A stretch of DNA of 64,000 nt from Siniperca chuatsi (Eukaryota; Chordata; Actinopteri; Centrarchiformes; Sinipercidae), in assembly GCF_020085105.1 (NCBI RefSeq), contig NC_058063.1, positions 17,392,262 to 17,456,261 of the forward strand, given 5' to 3'. The notes under the pieces are model-generated. The model worked only from the letters and a program-made list of their open reading frames with translations, was not told the origin of the DNA and ran no database searches. This document shows positions 11,520 to 25,238 of this stretch, piece after piece (position 1 is the first letter of the stretch; each line of letters begins with the position of its first letter). The position numbers and the translations under genes were made by a program.

Positions 11520-11830
11520 AATTCCATATTTTATATCAATATATATCATCATATAGTAATTTTCTGGAAAATCAATTGACAGTTTATAGATAAAATAAGC
11601 AGGTAGAAATGTCTACTTTTGGCTAATCCAGCAAAATAAATATCTGAGGTACTGATGCAAAACTATAGATATTATTCCCTCATACATTTATTTATTATAA
11701 ACAGAGAGTATCAGAGGAAATATTGCTATAAACAGTACAGCAAAATAAGTTAAGATTGAAAATGTTCTACTCAACCATGTCTCATGGTATATATTGTCAT
11801 ACTGCACAATCATAGTTGAACTGTTTAATC
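11520..11830. repeat. Dispersed repeat, copy 2 (related to 1270-1620)
   Basis: It matches the copy at 1270-1620 in the TTTTCTGGAAAATC, GATAAAATAA and AATCCAGCAAA blocks. It is intergenic, downstream of emc4. Confidence 0.55.
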
Positions 11831-12335
11831 ATAATATCTTGAGATATCAAATCTGGTTTTCTTGTGGTGACTGAAATATCTTATCTTGTGCAAACAAATT
11901 CATGTTTTTTTATGATTGCTCCATCAATGTTGCTGAAGAGTCTGTACTGTAGATGCATGTTGGCTTAGCCTGATTACTGGCAGTGTTTTAGAGCATTTTC
12001 AAATCAACAGATCAGAATTCACTTTAAAGTGAGATATTTTCCTCATTTTCTCTGTGAAACAACTGTGACATAGTATGTTTACACCATAGATGTTTCAGTT
12101 TCGCTAAAAGTTACTTTGTTTCCACTTCTCCACACCCAGTTTTAACAAAACCAAGCTGCCTGTGGCTATTAACATTGCAATTGTAATAAAAGTACATAAC
12201 AAACAGGAGTCTGTCAGACTTTGAGTGTTACATAGTTTCTTACAGTGCCCATGTTGAAGGCTATTTAACATTCATCAAAAACAATCAGCAATCCAAACTC
12301 CCAAAGCAAGATTAAATCATTTTTCATCCAACGCA

Positions 12336-12384
12336 TTTATTGACACAGTTGAAAACATTTTATTTCAGCCAATAAGGATTTATT
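12336..12384 (-). terminator. Candidate emc4 polyadenylation signals
   Basis: Three AATAAA hexamers on the gene's strand (plus TTTATT at 12336-12341, 12358-12363 and 12379-12384) cluster about 700-745 bases past the emc4 stop codon. This suggests a 3' UTR of roughly 0.75 kb. It is inferred from motif only. Confidence 0.4.
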
Positions 12385-13080
12385 TCATAGAACATTTTCA
12401 TAGAGCAAATCAGTATAAATTAAACAGACCTATAAATTAGACAGGTTAGTAAATGTTGCTGGCTAGAGTGCTGAAATCATGTTGACAAAACAAAGTGTTT
12501 CACTACAAACTGTGAAACAAAATAATGGAAAAAAGAAGAAAATTCTGTGATACAACCTAATAAGACTCCTTCTCTGACAAAATGAAAACCCTTTACAGAC
12601 TGTTACCTCCATTGTTAGGAGTTATAGATATATAAAGAGCTGTTTTAATGATGCCGCCTGCCCCCAAAACTGGCTATAATTCTGTATTCTGTACAATAAC
12701 CTCTTGAATAACCTCCTATTGTGTTGGAAAGAAAAATACAGTAGTTCAACAGTAGTCAACATGATGATCTGCTGGCTAAAAGAATCGTGAAGCAGAGCAG
12801 CAGGCTGAAGTAATGTAACGTTAATGTTTCTGTCAAAAAACGCAAACAAAATGTGTGTGTGTGGCGGACGAGGCCCGTGTAGAAAGCTGCGCCGCACATC
12901 CTGCTGCTGATTTAACAAACGCCTTGCCAGTTGTAACTGCCATGTAGAGGTTGAATGTGTTGTGGTGCTAGAGCCAGACAGCTTTTAACAGGTAAGCCAG
13001 GCTGCGTGGCGCAGGCGGAGAATGTACAGAATATAACCTTTGAAAATATTTGAATCTGGTATGTGCATGCTCTGTCCTCT

Positions 13081-13244
13081 TCACAACACCATCCCTCCAC
13101 CCATGATCTCCATCCTCTGTTGAGAAGAAACAAAAAAAAAGGTTCAGTTAAGTCTGTGTGTGGTCATTACTTGCTTTTTTCATTATATACATTCTATACT
13201 CTTTTCTTTAGACTCATTGGCTTTTGTATTTTTTTTATTACTGA

Positions 13245-13277
<33 letters not shown>

Positions 13278-13488
13278 CTGTAGTTGCAATTAAAAGCATA
13301 GATGGTCAAGGTTTCTACATTTTATCACAATGACTACATTATTTGTATATTGCCCTAGTAAATCCAAATAAAGAGCTAATTTAAAAAAAAAAAGTCTTTG
13401 TTCTTCTCATAACAAGAACAACTGTCCTGACAAAAGTACTATTTATTATATCGGCCGATATTAGCTCTTTGTGTGTGTGTGTGTGTGT

Positions 13489-13586
<98 letters not shown>

Positions 13587-16454
13587 TCAGCCTATAAATG
13601 ACAAGAAACTAAAGTACAGAAATGCCAAAGATATAGTTTGTCCACCAGAGAGTACATTTCTTGTTTATTTATGTTATGGGTTGTGTTATATATCGGCCAA
13701 TATATCATCCGGATTTAAAAAAAATCTCAAATATCAATATTGGTATCGGTCTCAAAAATTCTGTATCATAAACGTTAATACGCCTTTATCAAATAAAACT
13801 TTAGCCTTTAGGTACTGTTTCACACAGCAAATGCAACATATATTTAATGAATGTGACTAATTTTTAGGCCTTCATCTAGTAACTAAACTGATTATGAGAC
13901 GAGATGCGGCTCGCCACCTCTGCTAAATAATTTCCTGGGAAACCCTGGATTGCATTATATTGTCAATGTGTTTCTGTTATTGTGCGCACTCTCTATATAT
14001 TTGGTTTGACTGACAGTTACGTCTTGTAAAGAATGGTGAAATGTTTTTTCTCCCTAATCTATGTTACAAGGTAAATCTGACATGTACTTTGCTATAAATG
14101 CCCCATCAATTATAAGAAAAATCACCATTATAGTGCTTCTTTAGATTTAAGACTGTTGAAAAATAACCATGACTTTGCAAATTAAAATGTATAAATGTAA
14201 TGACGAAGTGGGCATATTCTGCCTTCTACTGGCCTAAAAGTGAGTGAAAACATGAGACATTGCCAGGATTTATGAGAATCAGAGACCAGAGATGAGTCAA
14301 AACCCCAAAACATGAAAAGTTTGATTCATTTTGAGGGACTGATCCAACATTAAAGAACCAAGAAAATTGATTTTAGGGCCCAGCAGTAAAATGAGATGTA
14401 TACAGAAAGTCTGTTCGTAGCAAAGGAGACCACAAATGCCATTTTTAGTGCCGTTTAATAAAAACCAAAATCCTCTACGTTTACCTGAGGTGGTTCTATG
14501 AAAGCCAGCCAATCAGACGAGTGTGTTGGGAGCAGTCCCATCGACTGACACTTGTAGATGGCCAATGCCGAGCCCAGGAGGTTACCGACCAGGTAGACAA
14601 GACCCTGAAGCCACTGCTGACTGGAGCTCTCCAACAGCTTGAAGGCTGAGACACAAGGGAACAAAGGCCAGAAAACTTAGACACAGAAATTAACTTGATA
14701 TGAGCGGACTATAAAACTGATCCTATAACAGTCTCTGATCCCAACAAAGGGGAAAAAAACAAAAACAACACAGGGTGAAATATAAATTAGGACTTCCATA
14801 CACACAAGAGTAGGTGTTAAAAAAGTGTCCCGCCCTGTCCATAACATACAGTATAAGATGTAAACAATGTGAATGCTGGATACTCACTGGCAGACATGGA
14901 CATGAGCGCCTGTATGGGCCTCCAGGCCATCATACAGACCATCATGATGGGGAAGATGGAGATGGTGTTGCCCGACATGTACATGATGAACAGGTTCATG
15001 GGGATCTGTTTCAGGGGCCCGAGAGCCACGTCCCAGCAGCGCTGTACCACAAAAGAAGAAAGAGGCAGAGGTACATACTCGGCATTAATGTATTTATGTC
15101 TGGTCCAACATTTTATCTTCTCTCACATATGTCACACTCCTGTATGGATGATTATTCTAAACACACTCACAGTAAAAAAAAAAAAAAAAAACCCACCACA
15201 AATGAACACAAATGGTACTTAATTCCCTGGATATTATATAATAACTTTCAACTTTTGTGGTATTTTATTTACTTGTCTTTCATGTGTGCCGTTCATTTAC
15301 TTTATATATAACTTAATTTCTGTGTAATACTTTTGGCATCTTTTTACAATTATTATTTCAGAAAACTAAACAAAATATTTGCAAAAACTGAACACCAAAA
15401 AGCAGAAAAACGGTTATCTTTAATGTTTTGTTTGCGAGGAAGTAAACCTAAATGTAGCATGACTTAAGAAATTTGTAGGAGGTGATCATAAAACATTAGA
15501 AACCGCGAATAACCACAACCCTCATTGGTGCCAGACACATTTCTAAAAAAACATCTCTAAATCCAAAGAAGAGAAAGAAAGTAAAGGTTCTCCTCCCTGC
15601 TTACCTTCTCCACCAGGTTCTTGTCTGTCTCCTGAATACTGGTGTCGGGGACGGGTTTCTCAGAGTACCCGATGGGGTAAACAACGTCTCCCTGACCGCC
15701 CTGCCGGTCACCACGACTCCTGCAGCACGGAGGCAACACAAAGAGTTTAGCCTTTATTCCCCATGATCGACTATGACTCTTTTATATGCTTTTTTTCATT
15801 TTAAAATTTGGAGAAGAGCTGCCTGAGAGACTGAGAGCTGTCGTCACTTTCAGCTGCTAATCAATGTCAAAGCATGGAAAGCAATGCAAGTCACAAATTG
15901 GTGCCCTTTGAAGCTCTTACGGGCTTCTTATTTCGTTTTCATACAACAGAAACACCCCTTCCATCCGTCAGAAAAGTGAGAACTATTCCAGTGATTTAAG
16001 TAATTTGATGTTTTTTCTTTGCTCTGTACATCACACGTTAACCTATATATAAATTAGGAGAAATGCAATTCCAGATTAAGTTTCCTGTACCTTTTCTAGA
16101 AATATGTAATTTTTGCCTTCAATAGATGATAGTAGAGAGTAAGGGTGTTGACGTGCGACAAATGTCCCAAGCCGGAATCGAAATGAGGACGTTACGATTG
16201 GTTGTAGACCACAGGGAGGGCATGAGTTTCCCGCAGCTTTAAGTAGTTCTTCAGATTTCCACATTTACAAATTGAGTGCATGTAGAGGTTTGTCCTACTA
16301 TTTGATAGATTGTTGTAAGTGTTTCGATGTACTCTGTTTCTGGTTACCTGGTGTTGCCCAAGCTCAGCTCCAGAGCCCACTTCATCCTCCTGGCCCCGCT
16401 GCCTCCTCTCGTAGACAGAGCTCCTCCTCCGCCTTGTCCCCCTGGAGACGCCAT
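13081..16454 (-). CDS. emc4: ER membrane protein complex subunit 4
   Basis: Five coding exons: 16348-16454, 15605-15719, 14888-15041, 14485-14645, 13081-13116. They give 190 residues plus TGA in one continuous phase; human EMC4 has 183. EMC4 is a multi-pass ER protein of the complex that inserts tail-anchored and multi-spanning proteins. Recognisable blocks: a Gly-rich N-terminus (1-20), [15 protein letters not shown], the DTSIQETD stretch (62-69), [13 protein letters not shown] (about 79-91), [16 protein letters not shown] (about 98-113), then [17 protein letters not shown] and the near-invariant [19 protein letters not shown]. Hydrophobic segments lie at about 88-122 and 138-158. The last exon encodes only [11 protein letters not shown], close to the mammalian end. 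The start at 16454 lies in a spliced leader (exon piece to 16495, upstream exon from 17477). Next to lpcat4, as on human 15q14. Confidence 0.95.
13247..13276. repeat. (ATT)n microsatellite
   Basis: About 10 ATT units, in the last emc4 intron. Confidence 0.9.
13441..13760. repeat. Interspersed repeat split by a (GT)n(AT)n tract
   Basis: TATCGGCCGATATTAGCTC (about 13450-13468) is followed by about 110 bases of (GT)n then (AT)n (13470-13582). Then come TATCGGCCAATATATCAT and a CAATATTGGTATCGG block (to about 13750). The TATCGGCC motifs on both sides look like one element expanded internally. A related fragment is at about 19110-19205. It lies in the last emc4 intron. Confidence 0.6.
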
Positions 16455-17600
16455 GGCAACCGGCTGCACTGCTGGACCTCAGAGACAGAAAATACCTGCA
16501 GAGATAAAAAAAACAACAGAAATCAAATGGGCAGAGTCCTGACTTTTTGTTCAGTTCTCTACCAGCGTCCATGTTGTGGTCTCCGGGTGTAAACAGCCAA
16601 TAAACAAAATATAACAGGACACAAAAACAAGTCAGGAAAACCAGAACAAAACCTGAGAGCTTAAGAGCAGATTAACAGTAACAGATAGAGCGTACATGCA
16701 ATTATCTCTCTTTACAAGCTGTGCATATGGCTTATTACTCTGTCGCACATACTTTATTCGAGCAAACTCTTCTTTTATTGCACTCGTGTTTTTGATGCAG
16801 CCACAGAATTTAATGACTATGTTTCTATGTTTTGTGTATTGTTTAGTCAGTTTTTATACCCTGGTCCTGAGAGAAACAACAGTCCAGAAGTATTTTTTTA
16901 TGGCAGAAATGACAAATACACTTGTCTCAACTTAACTTATTTAATAACTTTGAGACTGTTTTTTTTGGAAATGCTTCAATTGTTTTGTACCTGCAATCAG
17001 GACTGTAACAAGACTGAATGCAGATTTCATCCAAGATAACATCATTGGTATCGGCTTCACAAGATTATATTGGTGTATGCCTTCCAATAAATATGATCTG
17101 TTAATGTAGTAAAATGTTTTCAGCCATGTTTAAGTTTCCCTTATTCAACGCTAACGTAACGTTAACGGTTTGTGTGAACCTCGCCCCGTTAAGCGACTTA
17201 AAAAGCCAGAGGGAAGCTGTTGTAAGCAAAGGTTTTGATTACTAACAACGTCGCTTTGATTGCAGCAACGAGCAACATCGCACGGTTGCTCCTGAACAAG
17301 TAAAAGCAACGCCAGCACGTCAAGTCAAAGAGAAAACCTGATAATTAAAACGACCCAACGCGACCTAAAGCAGGATGTTAACGTTACTATCACTTGACGA
17401 CGCTGTTGTTTGGCAGCTCAGACATGACGTTGTATCAAAATAAGCCAACACACCGTTATTTAAACATTCATCTTACCTTACAGGAACATCCAAACGACTG
17501 CTACCGGGTTTATGTCGTAATTTTTTTTTGATGAAATGAGGGAAAAATTAGCTTTCTGCGCAGCGGAGCAACTCGACCCCTCGTAGCGTCGCTAGCTGGT
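16455..17600 (-). promoter_or_regulatory. emc4 5' UTR exons and promoter
   Basis: The 5' UTR continues from the coding exon to an acceptor at 16496-16497. A plausible upstream non-coding exon begins at 17477, with donor AAG|GTAAGA (GT at 17475-17476). A CpG-rich stretch follows to about 17660. The transcription start is inferred to lie near 17550-17650. Confidence 0.5.
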
Positions 17601-17617
17601 TCCGGGTCCCTTAATGA

Positions 17618-17640
17618 TGACGCATATGGATATTGCGTCA
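17618..17640. promoter_or_regulatory. Inverted pair of CRE/ATF-like sites upstream of emc4
   Basis: TGACGCA (17618-17624) and TGCGTCA (17634-17640) form an almost perfect palindrome with a central GGAT, inside the CpG-rich emc4 promoter. Half-sites of this type bind ATF/CREB or C/EBP-ATF dimers. Function here is inferred. Confidence 0.45.
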
Positions 17641-17659
17641 CGGCCGCCCTCTAACGGAA

Positions 17660-19320
17660 CTTCAGGAGAATTACTTCAATTCCCCTCAAAAATTTAATTA
17701 ATTAATTAATTTTTTAAATAAAATTAATTTTACCAACAAAGTCAAAGAGATATCCTTTAAAATGCTTCACAGATTTTATAAAACCAATTATAATATTTAC
17801 AGAAACCTCAGGGAGACATTAATGTGAGCTAAGCTGCACTTCTTTTGGGAAGCTCATTTATTTTGGTCTTACCCGCATAAAAAACAAGTGCAGAATAAAT
17901 TTTGATTTATTGCTGATCATATCTATCCTCAATTTAGATTACACTAAAAAAAATGTATTGTTTGGATTTATTGAATACGACAGGAATTCTTGCTGTTTTA
18001 TCTATTTGATTTTGAATAATATTTTGACAAACTTTTATACTTAGAAATCAAAATTTACAAGCAGAAAGCCAATCTTTTCTGAGCTGACATATACGTCAAC
18101 TAACACATTTCATATATAACTAAATGTACTAACAAAAGAGCTGTTAAAACATAAACACTTGTAGGCTTTACAAAGTTTTAATTTAATTATTTTTCTTTTA
18201 CTATATTAGTGTGGTATACACAAGGTGTATTGTTTGTTGCTGGCTCTGTTTTGATAAAGTTTATTATCACAATAATATCACATAATTTAATGTGTAAATT
18301 TCACACATGCAAAACATTTTTTTCTCCTAATATTAAATTGCTGTATTATGAAGAGTTATTTGGTGAATCCCTCGCACTACTGTAACTTTACTTTTACTTA
18401 GTTATTTGATAAATGTTTTTATATTATCTTATATTTACATCTTTATTACTTATTTATATCTTCTATATAATGTGACGTGATGTTTGGATGCACAATAACG
18501 TACCTTGTATATAGCTGCTGAATGATATCTGCATGTTTGTGGATAGATTTCAATAAAATAAAAAAAAGTAAAGAAGAGAGAAATAGAAACACAAATATAA
18601 ACAAACTGGAAGAGTATCAAAGCATTTATTAGCGAGGACATTGTCCCCATTGCGTGCTGCTGTATTATATTAAACAACCCGTAAGCAATACAAAAGTTTA
18701 AACATCTGTGTGCAGTCTTCACAGTCAGTTAAAGGCAATCATATCATATTTACATGAAGCAGTGCAAACTGAATTTTAAAGTTTACTCTTGTTACACGTT
18801 AGAGGCACAGTGGCTCTGCACAGTGTGTGAGCTTTATTAAGGCACAGGTAAACTCAGGTGTAAAGACCTTTACTGCCACCCATCAAACTCATTTTTCCAC
18901 CAAGTTCATGAGTGTACAAAGCTCTTACACCACCACTAAACTACAGGCTGTTTGCTCATTAGGCGCATTAGATGACGTGGGTCATACAGCTGTTCTCATG
19001 TGAATTTTTTTGATTGTCACATTTCTATTTTGTCTGAAGAGATTATAAGGAGTTCTGAGGCCCTGTTCAGTCAAACACATGTTTAACATTTCTGTACTGC
19101 GATTTTTTGTTACTTATCGGGTCAACATATGTGCAGATATCAATATATCTGTGATAAACTAATATTGGCCAATAATACAAACCCAGCTGATGTATTGGTC
19201 TGGCTCTAACCTGCATTCCCACTGCGCTGAATGTGGCTTAAGGTATAAGATCACTTTGTGGCAGTCATACCTTTACTTTGAGCTGATTAGTTGTTTTAGG
19301 ATCATCATTACAGTTTGTGC
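17660..19320. other. Intergenic stretch between emc4 and the cyld-like gene
   Basis: AT-rich sequence with no supported gene. A TATCAATATATCTG/ATATTGGCCAATA piece near 19135-19175 belongs to the repeat family seen at 13441-13760. Confidence 0.5.
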
Positions 19321-19329
19321 CTCTCATGT

Positions 19330-19520
19330 ATTACCATTGCATTTGAGGCACAGAGCTAAGCATTCGAGTCGACCCTCCTTGCCGCCTCGGCCCCAGCCTG
19401 GGCCCTTTGCTGCATGTCATCCCCCCTCTCTCTCCTGCCTTTCCTGTCTCTCTCCAGCTATCACTACCATAATAAAGCAGAAATGCCAAAAAATAATCTT
19501 TAAAAAAAAAATAATAATAA
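19330..19520 (+). repeat. Fish-type interspersed repeat (CTTTGCTGCATGTCATCCCC family)
   Basis: A GC-rich head (CTCCTTGCCGCCTCGGCCC), a TTTGCTGCATGTCATCCCC segment, a CTCTCTCTCCTGCC run and an AAAGCAGAAATGCCAAAAAA-like tail ending in poly-A. This has the shape of a short retroposed repeat, recognised as common in fish sequence. The class is not assigned. Confidence 0.5.
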
Positions 19521-19708
19521 TACTCAACAATCTGGATGAAATTTTTTTTTCTGTCTTCTGCACAACAAAAAACAAACAAAAACAATTTGTATCCAGTTTC
19601 ACAAGTTACGACTCGTTTTCTATCCAGGAAGCCAGAAATGACACAAGAAAAACACAAGAAAAACATTAACACATTATTATAATACAAAGTAACTCTTACA
19701 GTTTGGTT

Positions 19709-19799
19709 TTTATTGTACAAATTGAGCATGTCCATATGTTATTTCCGGCCACTATCTTTGCTTGTATTAGGAACTAGAGTTAAGAAACAGGTATTTATT
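19709..19799 (-). terminator. Candidate polyadenylation signals of the cyld-like gene
   Basis: AATAAA on the gene's strand at 19794-19799 and 19709-19714, 235 and 320 bases past the stop codon. Motif evidence only. Confidence 0.4.
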
Positions 19800-20033
19800 T
19801 TTCTTAAAATTGGATGCTTAGCTCTGCAATTTGAATGTAATGGTAACGCACGAGAGGCACAAACTGAGGCTAGGATCATCCAAGATGCATTTTACTGCCA
19901 AGTGTGAGCAGGGCCTAAGAGGCTGAAAAAAGTGAATCTGACAGTTAGATAAGAACCTGAGTACAATATGTTTGTATTAGTTGTACAGTATCTCGCTCCA
20001 CGCCCAGATGTGTGTGTGTGTTGTGTGTTGACG

Positions 20034-23000
20034 TCACTTGTATAGGCTGAGCTCAGGGCTGTGGTACAGACACATGTAGGAGTCACAGAGCAGGCGGCGG
20101 GCGGGCTCCTGTAAGGAGGCGGGGTCAACTCTGCTCAGCTCCTGCTCTGACAGGCTCAGGTAGCGGCCCACCTCTGGACATGGCTTCACCTGGGGGATGT
20201 TGAAGCCATTCTCGCCGCCTGCGTGAGAGTTTATAGAGATATGGGAGCGCTATAATAACAGTGATTTTTGTTTTTGTGTTTTGATCCTGTAACTGAAATC
20301 CTTGTTATCAGAATTCATCTAAGTGAGGACCTCTCACCTTCCCGGTCTGCCATGCTGTCAAAAAACAGCCAGTCGGTGGGGAGGGGCCCGTGCTTGACGA
20401 AGCTCACGTAATGGCTGGTCTCGATGCAAGTCACGGCAAAGAGAGACATTCGCTGGCGGGTGCAGTGTAGAGGGCCGGTCCACGGACCCCCGGGGACAGC
20501 AACCTTCACAGGGAGGTGGGACGCCCGCTTCCTGTGACTGTGGACCTGATGATCGATAGAAAAGAAGAACAGAGAAAACATGTAAAGCAGACAAAGATAC
20601 ATAAGAGACAAAATGAGGGTCAGAGTGCTTTACATTGGGCCTTTACCTTTTTATCATTATCATCATTATTAATGTATCATTTAAACCTGCAATCATTGTT
20701 TTTTTTTAGCCACTTGGGGGCAGCGACACGAGCTGTAAACACAACACTGACATATTATAACCTTATAAAGTTAATATGATAAATGTGTGCTGGTAACAGC
20801 AACATTAGCACTGACTTTCTGGCCATCTGATGAAGAGAGTGAAATTGCATACCAGAAAAACAAAACAAAATGAGCTGAAAGATGCCAAAACACTGCAGAG
20901 ATGAGGGGAACTGCAGTCTGGTGATAATTCCCTGTGGGTTCATCACTATGAGCAACACTTTTTTGATATAAAAATATTAACAAAGCATCAAAAAGCATGT
21001 AGAAAAAAGGATGAACTCTAATCAGAAACCCACATACATTAACAAGCATTTCTATTCACAGACAGATCAGATGTGTAGAAGCTTGGACACTTTTATCAAT
21101 GCACCAAAACAGAAGAACTTTTAGACTTTTAACATAAAGGCTTGGTTGTCTTAGGTGAAGTCTGTCAAGGCTACAACTCAGCTTCAGGTCCAAAGTAAGA
21201 AGTGGCTACCTGTGTGTTGCAGGTCTGGCAGTACTGTTTGAGACGACCGGGAGTGATGTCTGGGTCTTCATAACACTGAAGACACTCCCACTCAGCTACA
21301 GCCTGACAGATACTGCACTGTCTCAGAGCTAGAAAGACAAAGAGAGACAAAAACTACACTTTAACGGGGTACAGTACAACTAAAACTGATGTGAATGTAG
21401 CTAGATCTTATGTATGCCTCAATAAATCTGAAGCAAACTAAAACATAAAAACTAAAATCAGATCTGTATTCAACTAAAACTAGACCTTAAAGTACACAAA
21501 ACCAACTTGAAACAAGCTAAAATGTAGATTGTTCCAGAAAATTGTTTTTACTGTCATCCAGCAGGTCTGTGATGTCCAGGCTGAGGGAGGGCAAGATGGC
21601 GTCAAACATTTTGAATTCCTTTCCAAACCTGGGCATGAGCAGTAAGAGGCAGGAGGGAGCCTGGTGGGGTGATCAATACACAAGATCTGATAGTTAGAAT
21701 ACGGTCATTTCTTTAAACAGCATGAAGAGTTTTGCTCCAAAATTACCCTGACATGAAATCTTGGAACTTGTTTCTGTTACCTCGACAAACTTTAGGCCAG
21801 CGTGGAGGAAGGAGGACTCGAGCAGCGCCTGGACGCTGGCGACCCTTATCCGACTGGGCGATGGCGGGGTGAGAAGGATGGGGGAGTCAACTGGGGAGAG
21901 GGGTGAGGGCGAAGAGGGAGAGAGAGGAAGGGTAGGCGGGAAGAGCTGATAGAGGTGACACTCCTGAGGCTGCAGAGTCATCGATCTGAAAGTGAGGTGA
22001 AAAGAGAGAAAATGTTATTCCAATGAGTGTTTTTATGTCTTGAAACATGTCTGGATCTGGGATGGGATGGGTGGGATCTTTAACAAACTAAATTAAGGAC
22101 AAATCTTGTGGTTCTCAAGCTTTTTTGGCTCGTGACCCATTAAAAACAATGCAATATCTACTTGCGACCCCTTATCAGTTGTAGATTTCAGTTTTTTACA
22201 GTTTTTAGAGGCTTGAAGGTAAAATGATCCAATAATTGACAAGAAAAAAAGATCAGAGGAAAGTCTAAAAAAATAAAACACAATTTTGTGAGGCTGAAAT
22301 TTGTTTTTTCTGCTTTCCTGTTGTATTGAAATTGTATTGGAAGTTTTCAACCGCTGATCTAGAGTCAAGATGAGATGAAATGCCAAACAGATTTGATTCA
22401 CTGGTTATCAAAGATATGTTTAAATATAGTGTTTGGGCTCATTTTCAGTCCATGTGACTAAATAACTAAAATACAAGCAGGTAAACTTTCCTGTGATGGT
22501 TTGGACTAAAGAAAACTACCTGCAATTGTGATCTCGACCTAATTACCTTCTCACATCAGAATGCACGAAATAGCCAAGTTGAGGTGAAATGAGTTCATCT
22601 CCCAGCCAGTGTGAGAACCTTTTCAACCTCCATATCAAAGAAGAACAATTTGGCTGTGTGTGGTTTTTGTGAGCACGTAAACAAAAAACAGTGGCAGTGA
22701 GGTTACCTGATTTTTAGGAGCGGCTCAACTTGGAGGAGCTGGAAAAGCTTGTTGAGGAACTCTTCAGGATCTGACAGACAGAACAACAGCAGCATGACAG
22801 CATTCCTCAGTCTGATGACACACAAAGCACTGTTGATGGCAGATGCACCTGCAGTGCTAATGGAGGGGTAACGCAGGAATCACTCGTACCTTTCTCCTGG
22901 TTGGTGAAGCCTGTGTTGCTATTCGCAGCCTCCAGCAGTCGTCTCAAGGCCATGGTCTTACTGGCACACACGTAGCCATACCTTGGAAACACACCAGTAC

Positions 23001-24860
23001 ACAAGTACTTCAGGAATGCCTTGTACAGTATATTAAAACAAAAATCACACAGTTTGTTGTGTTAAATGATTCTAATGATTTGCGCTTAGCCAGTCACTGC
23101 CGGTCTTTCCTGTTTAATTTAAAAAAACATGATCGATTTTTACAACTGGAGGACATAAGGCCTGTCCACATTTCATTACATGCTATGGTTCTATGGAGGC
23201 CCTGAGAGGCAAGTGAGAGAAAAAAAAAATCTGGTCATCCATTTTCTAAGTCTAATTGTTTTCGCTCCTGTGTTTATGACTTAAGAACAGATGGAAAATA
23301 AAGGTTTTGGCAGGTGACTTTTTTTTTGTCAGGATCCAAGTGTTTGTTGTTATAATACTCATTTCAAGTGCACCACCACCCCATGTTCTAAATAGGAATA
23401 GGACTAAAAGCATGCAATCTCAACACAAGGTACATATATTGTGTGTTAGCAAGTTATGTAATGTTACCGTCATGTCTTTCTTTTGGCCAGAAATATATTT
23501 TAAATCGGCGCTAATCTAAAGTGCTGCACTTAAGCCTCTTGTGGCCGAAATGAGCATTACAACAACAAACAAAAATTATCCTGTCAAACCTTTTATATAT
23601 ATATATATATATATATAAATAAACATACCTGTTCTAAAGTTGTAAACACAGGAGAGAAAACACTTTAGATCAGAAAATGGATCACCAGAATTTTTTTCTC
23701 TCACTTGCCTCTCTCGGCTTCCATAAGTTGCAGTGGTGGAAGAAGTATTCAGCTCTTTTACTGAAGTAAAAGTAGCAATACCACAGTGTAAAAATACTTT
23801 GTTACAAGTAAAAGTCCTGCATTCAAACTCTTACTTAAGTACAAAAGTATTAGCATTAAAATATACTTAAAGTACCAAAAGTAAAAGTACTCATTATGCA
23901 GAATGGTCCATCTCAGTATCATATATATTATATTACTGGATTATAATTATTGATGCATTAATGTGCACATTAATGTTGCATCTGGTAAAGGTAGAGCTAA
24001 TCACAACTACTTTATATACTGCCAGTTAGCTTAATCCATATAAATATAATAATAATAATAATAATAATAATAAACAAGCAGACACATTTACACACCTTCG
24101 CAGGGGGTTGACTATCTCACAGCGCAGCAGGTCCTGAGCCTGACTGGAGTCAGTTTCAGGGTCAGAGGGCCAAAACAACACCCAGTCTGCTGAACTGCAG
24201 CAGGAGAACAGACTGTAGAGAGAAATGGGACATGACTGTTCTGTTAGATCATGGGAGCAATCATTGCTTATCCCAACTAATCACTTCTTCTGTTTACTCT
24301 AAATTAAGCCGGAAACATAATAAATCCACAGCTTCAGTTCAATCACTATTACATTATTCAGAAGCAAAGAGGAGCAATAAAACCAATTACATTTAGTCAC
24401 GGTAGGCGAGAGTGTTTATAATGAAGGATTTACCACACGGGTTACAGAGTAATTGACATGTTTCACCAGATTACTACGTGTTTTGACACATCCTCATTAA
24501 CCTATAACTGTTAATTTATGACATGTCATGTATCAATCAACTGGGAGTGTTGAGTGATTTTCTGAATTTTGTGTCAATATATTTAATATACTGCAAAAAC
24601 ATTTCTACCCTTTAATCCTTTCTGTGACTATAGAGTATGTAAACAGCTTCAGATTTTACCTGAACAGCGTAGCGTCCAGGTAGCAGGAGTTGAGGTGACC
24701 CTGGATGCCTTTCTTCCAGCCCTGATAGAGCCCACTGGCCTCGTCCCCGTCCGCAGGAGGCATGTGCTCCTCCACACGCTCGCTGCCCCACTCTGCAAAG
24801 GCTGAGAGCCACAGGGACACAGGAGGCAGCTTTACATATTAAAACTGTACAATTATGTTG

Positions 24861-24899
<39 letters not shown>

Positions 24900-25238
24900 T
24901 GGCACACAAATGTCATGGCTGAGTGAAGAAGTGCATTTAGATTCAGTTCCCCTTTAATAATCGTTAGATACTGGCCCTAAAGTCTCTAGAAGTCACCAAC
25001 ATTTTTAATTATTAATATATATATTTATATATATTTAAGAGTCTTCAGACACTACAAGCATGTTTTCTTACCTATAGAGTTGCATCGCTCCACTTGATTG
25101 ACAGGTGTCTCAGGGGCGGGAAACCTGGAGTCCCGTCTACAGTTGCGTAGCTTGACAAACAGCCCCTTGTTGGCCGGGCAACGGAAGTGACGTTCACCGA
25201 GGTAACTGCCATCTGTTCCTGCAGACAGATCCTGGTCC

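Noticed and set aside
14814-15311. Plus-strand frame of 165 codons
   Set aside because: It runs across emc4 exon 3 in antisense and on into intron; no domain character.
19190-19735. Overlapping plus and minus frames of 159 and 134 codons
   Set aside because: Most of the span is an interspersed repeat with poly-A and AT-rich runs; no splice or homology support.
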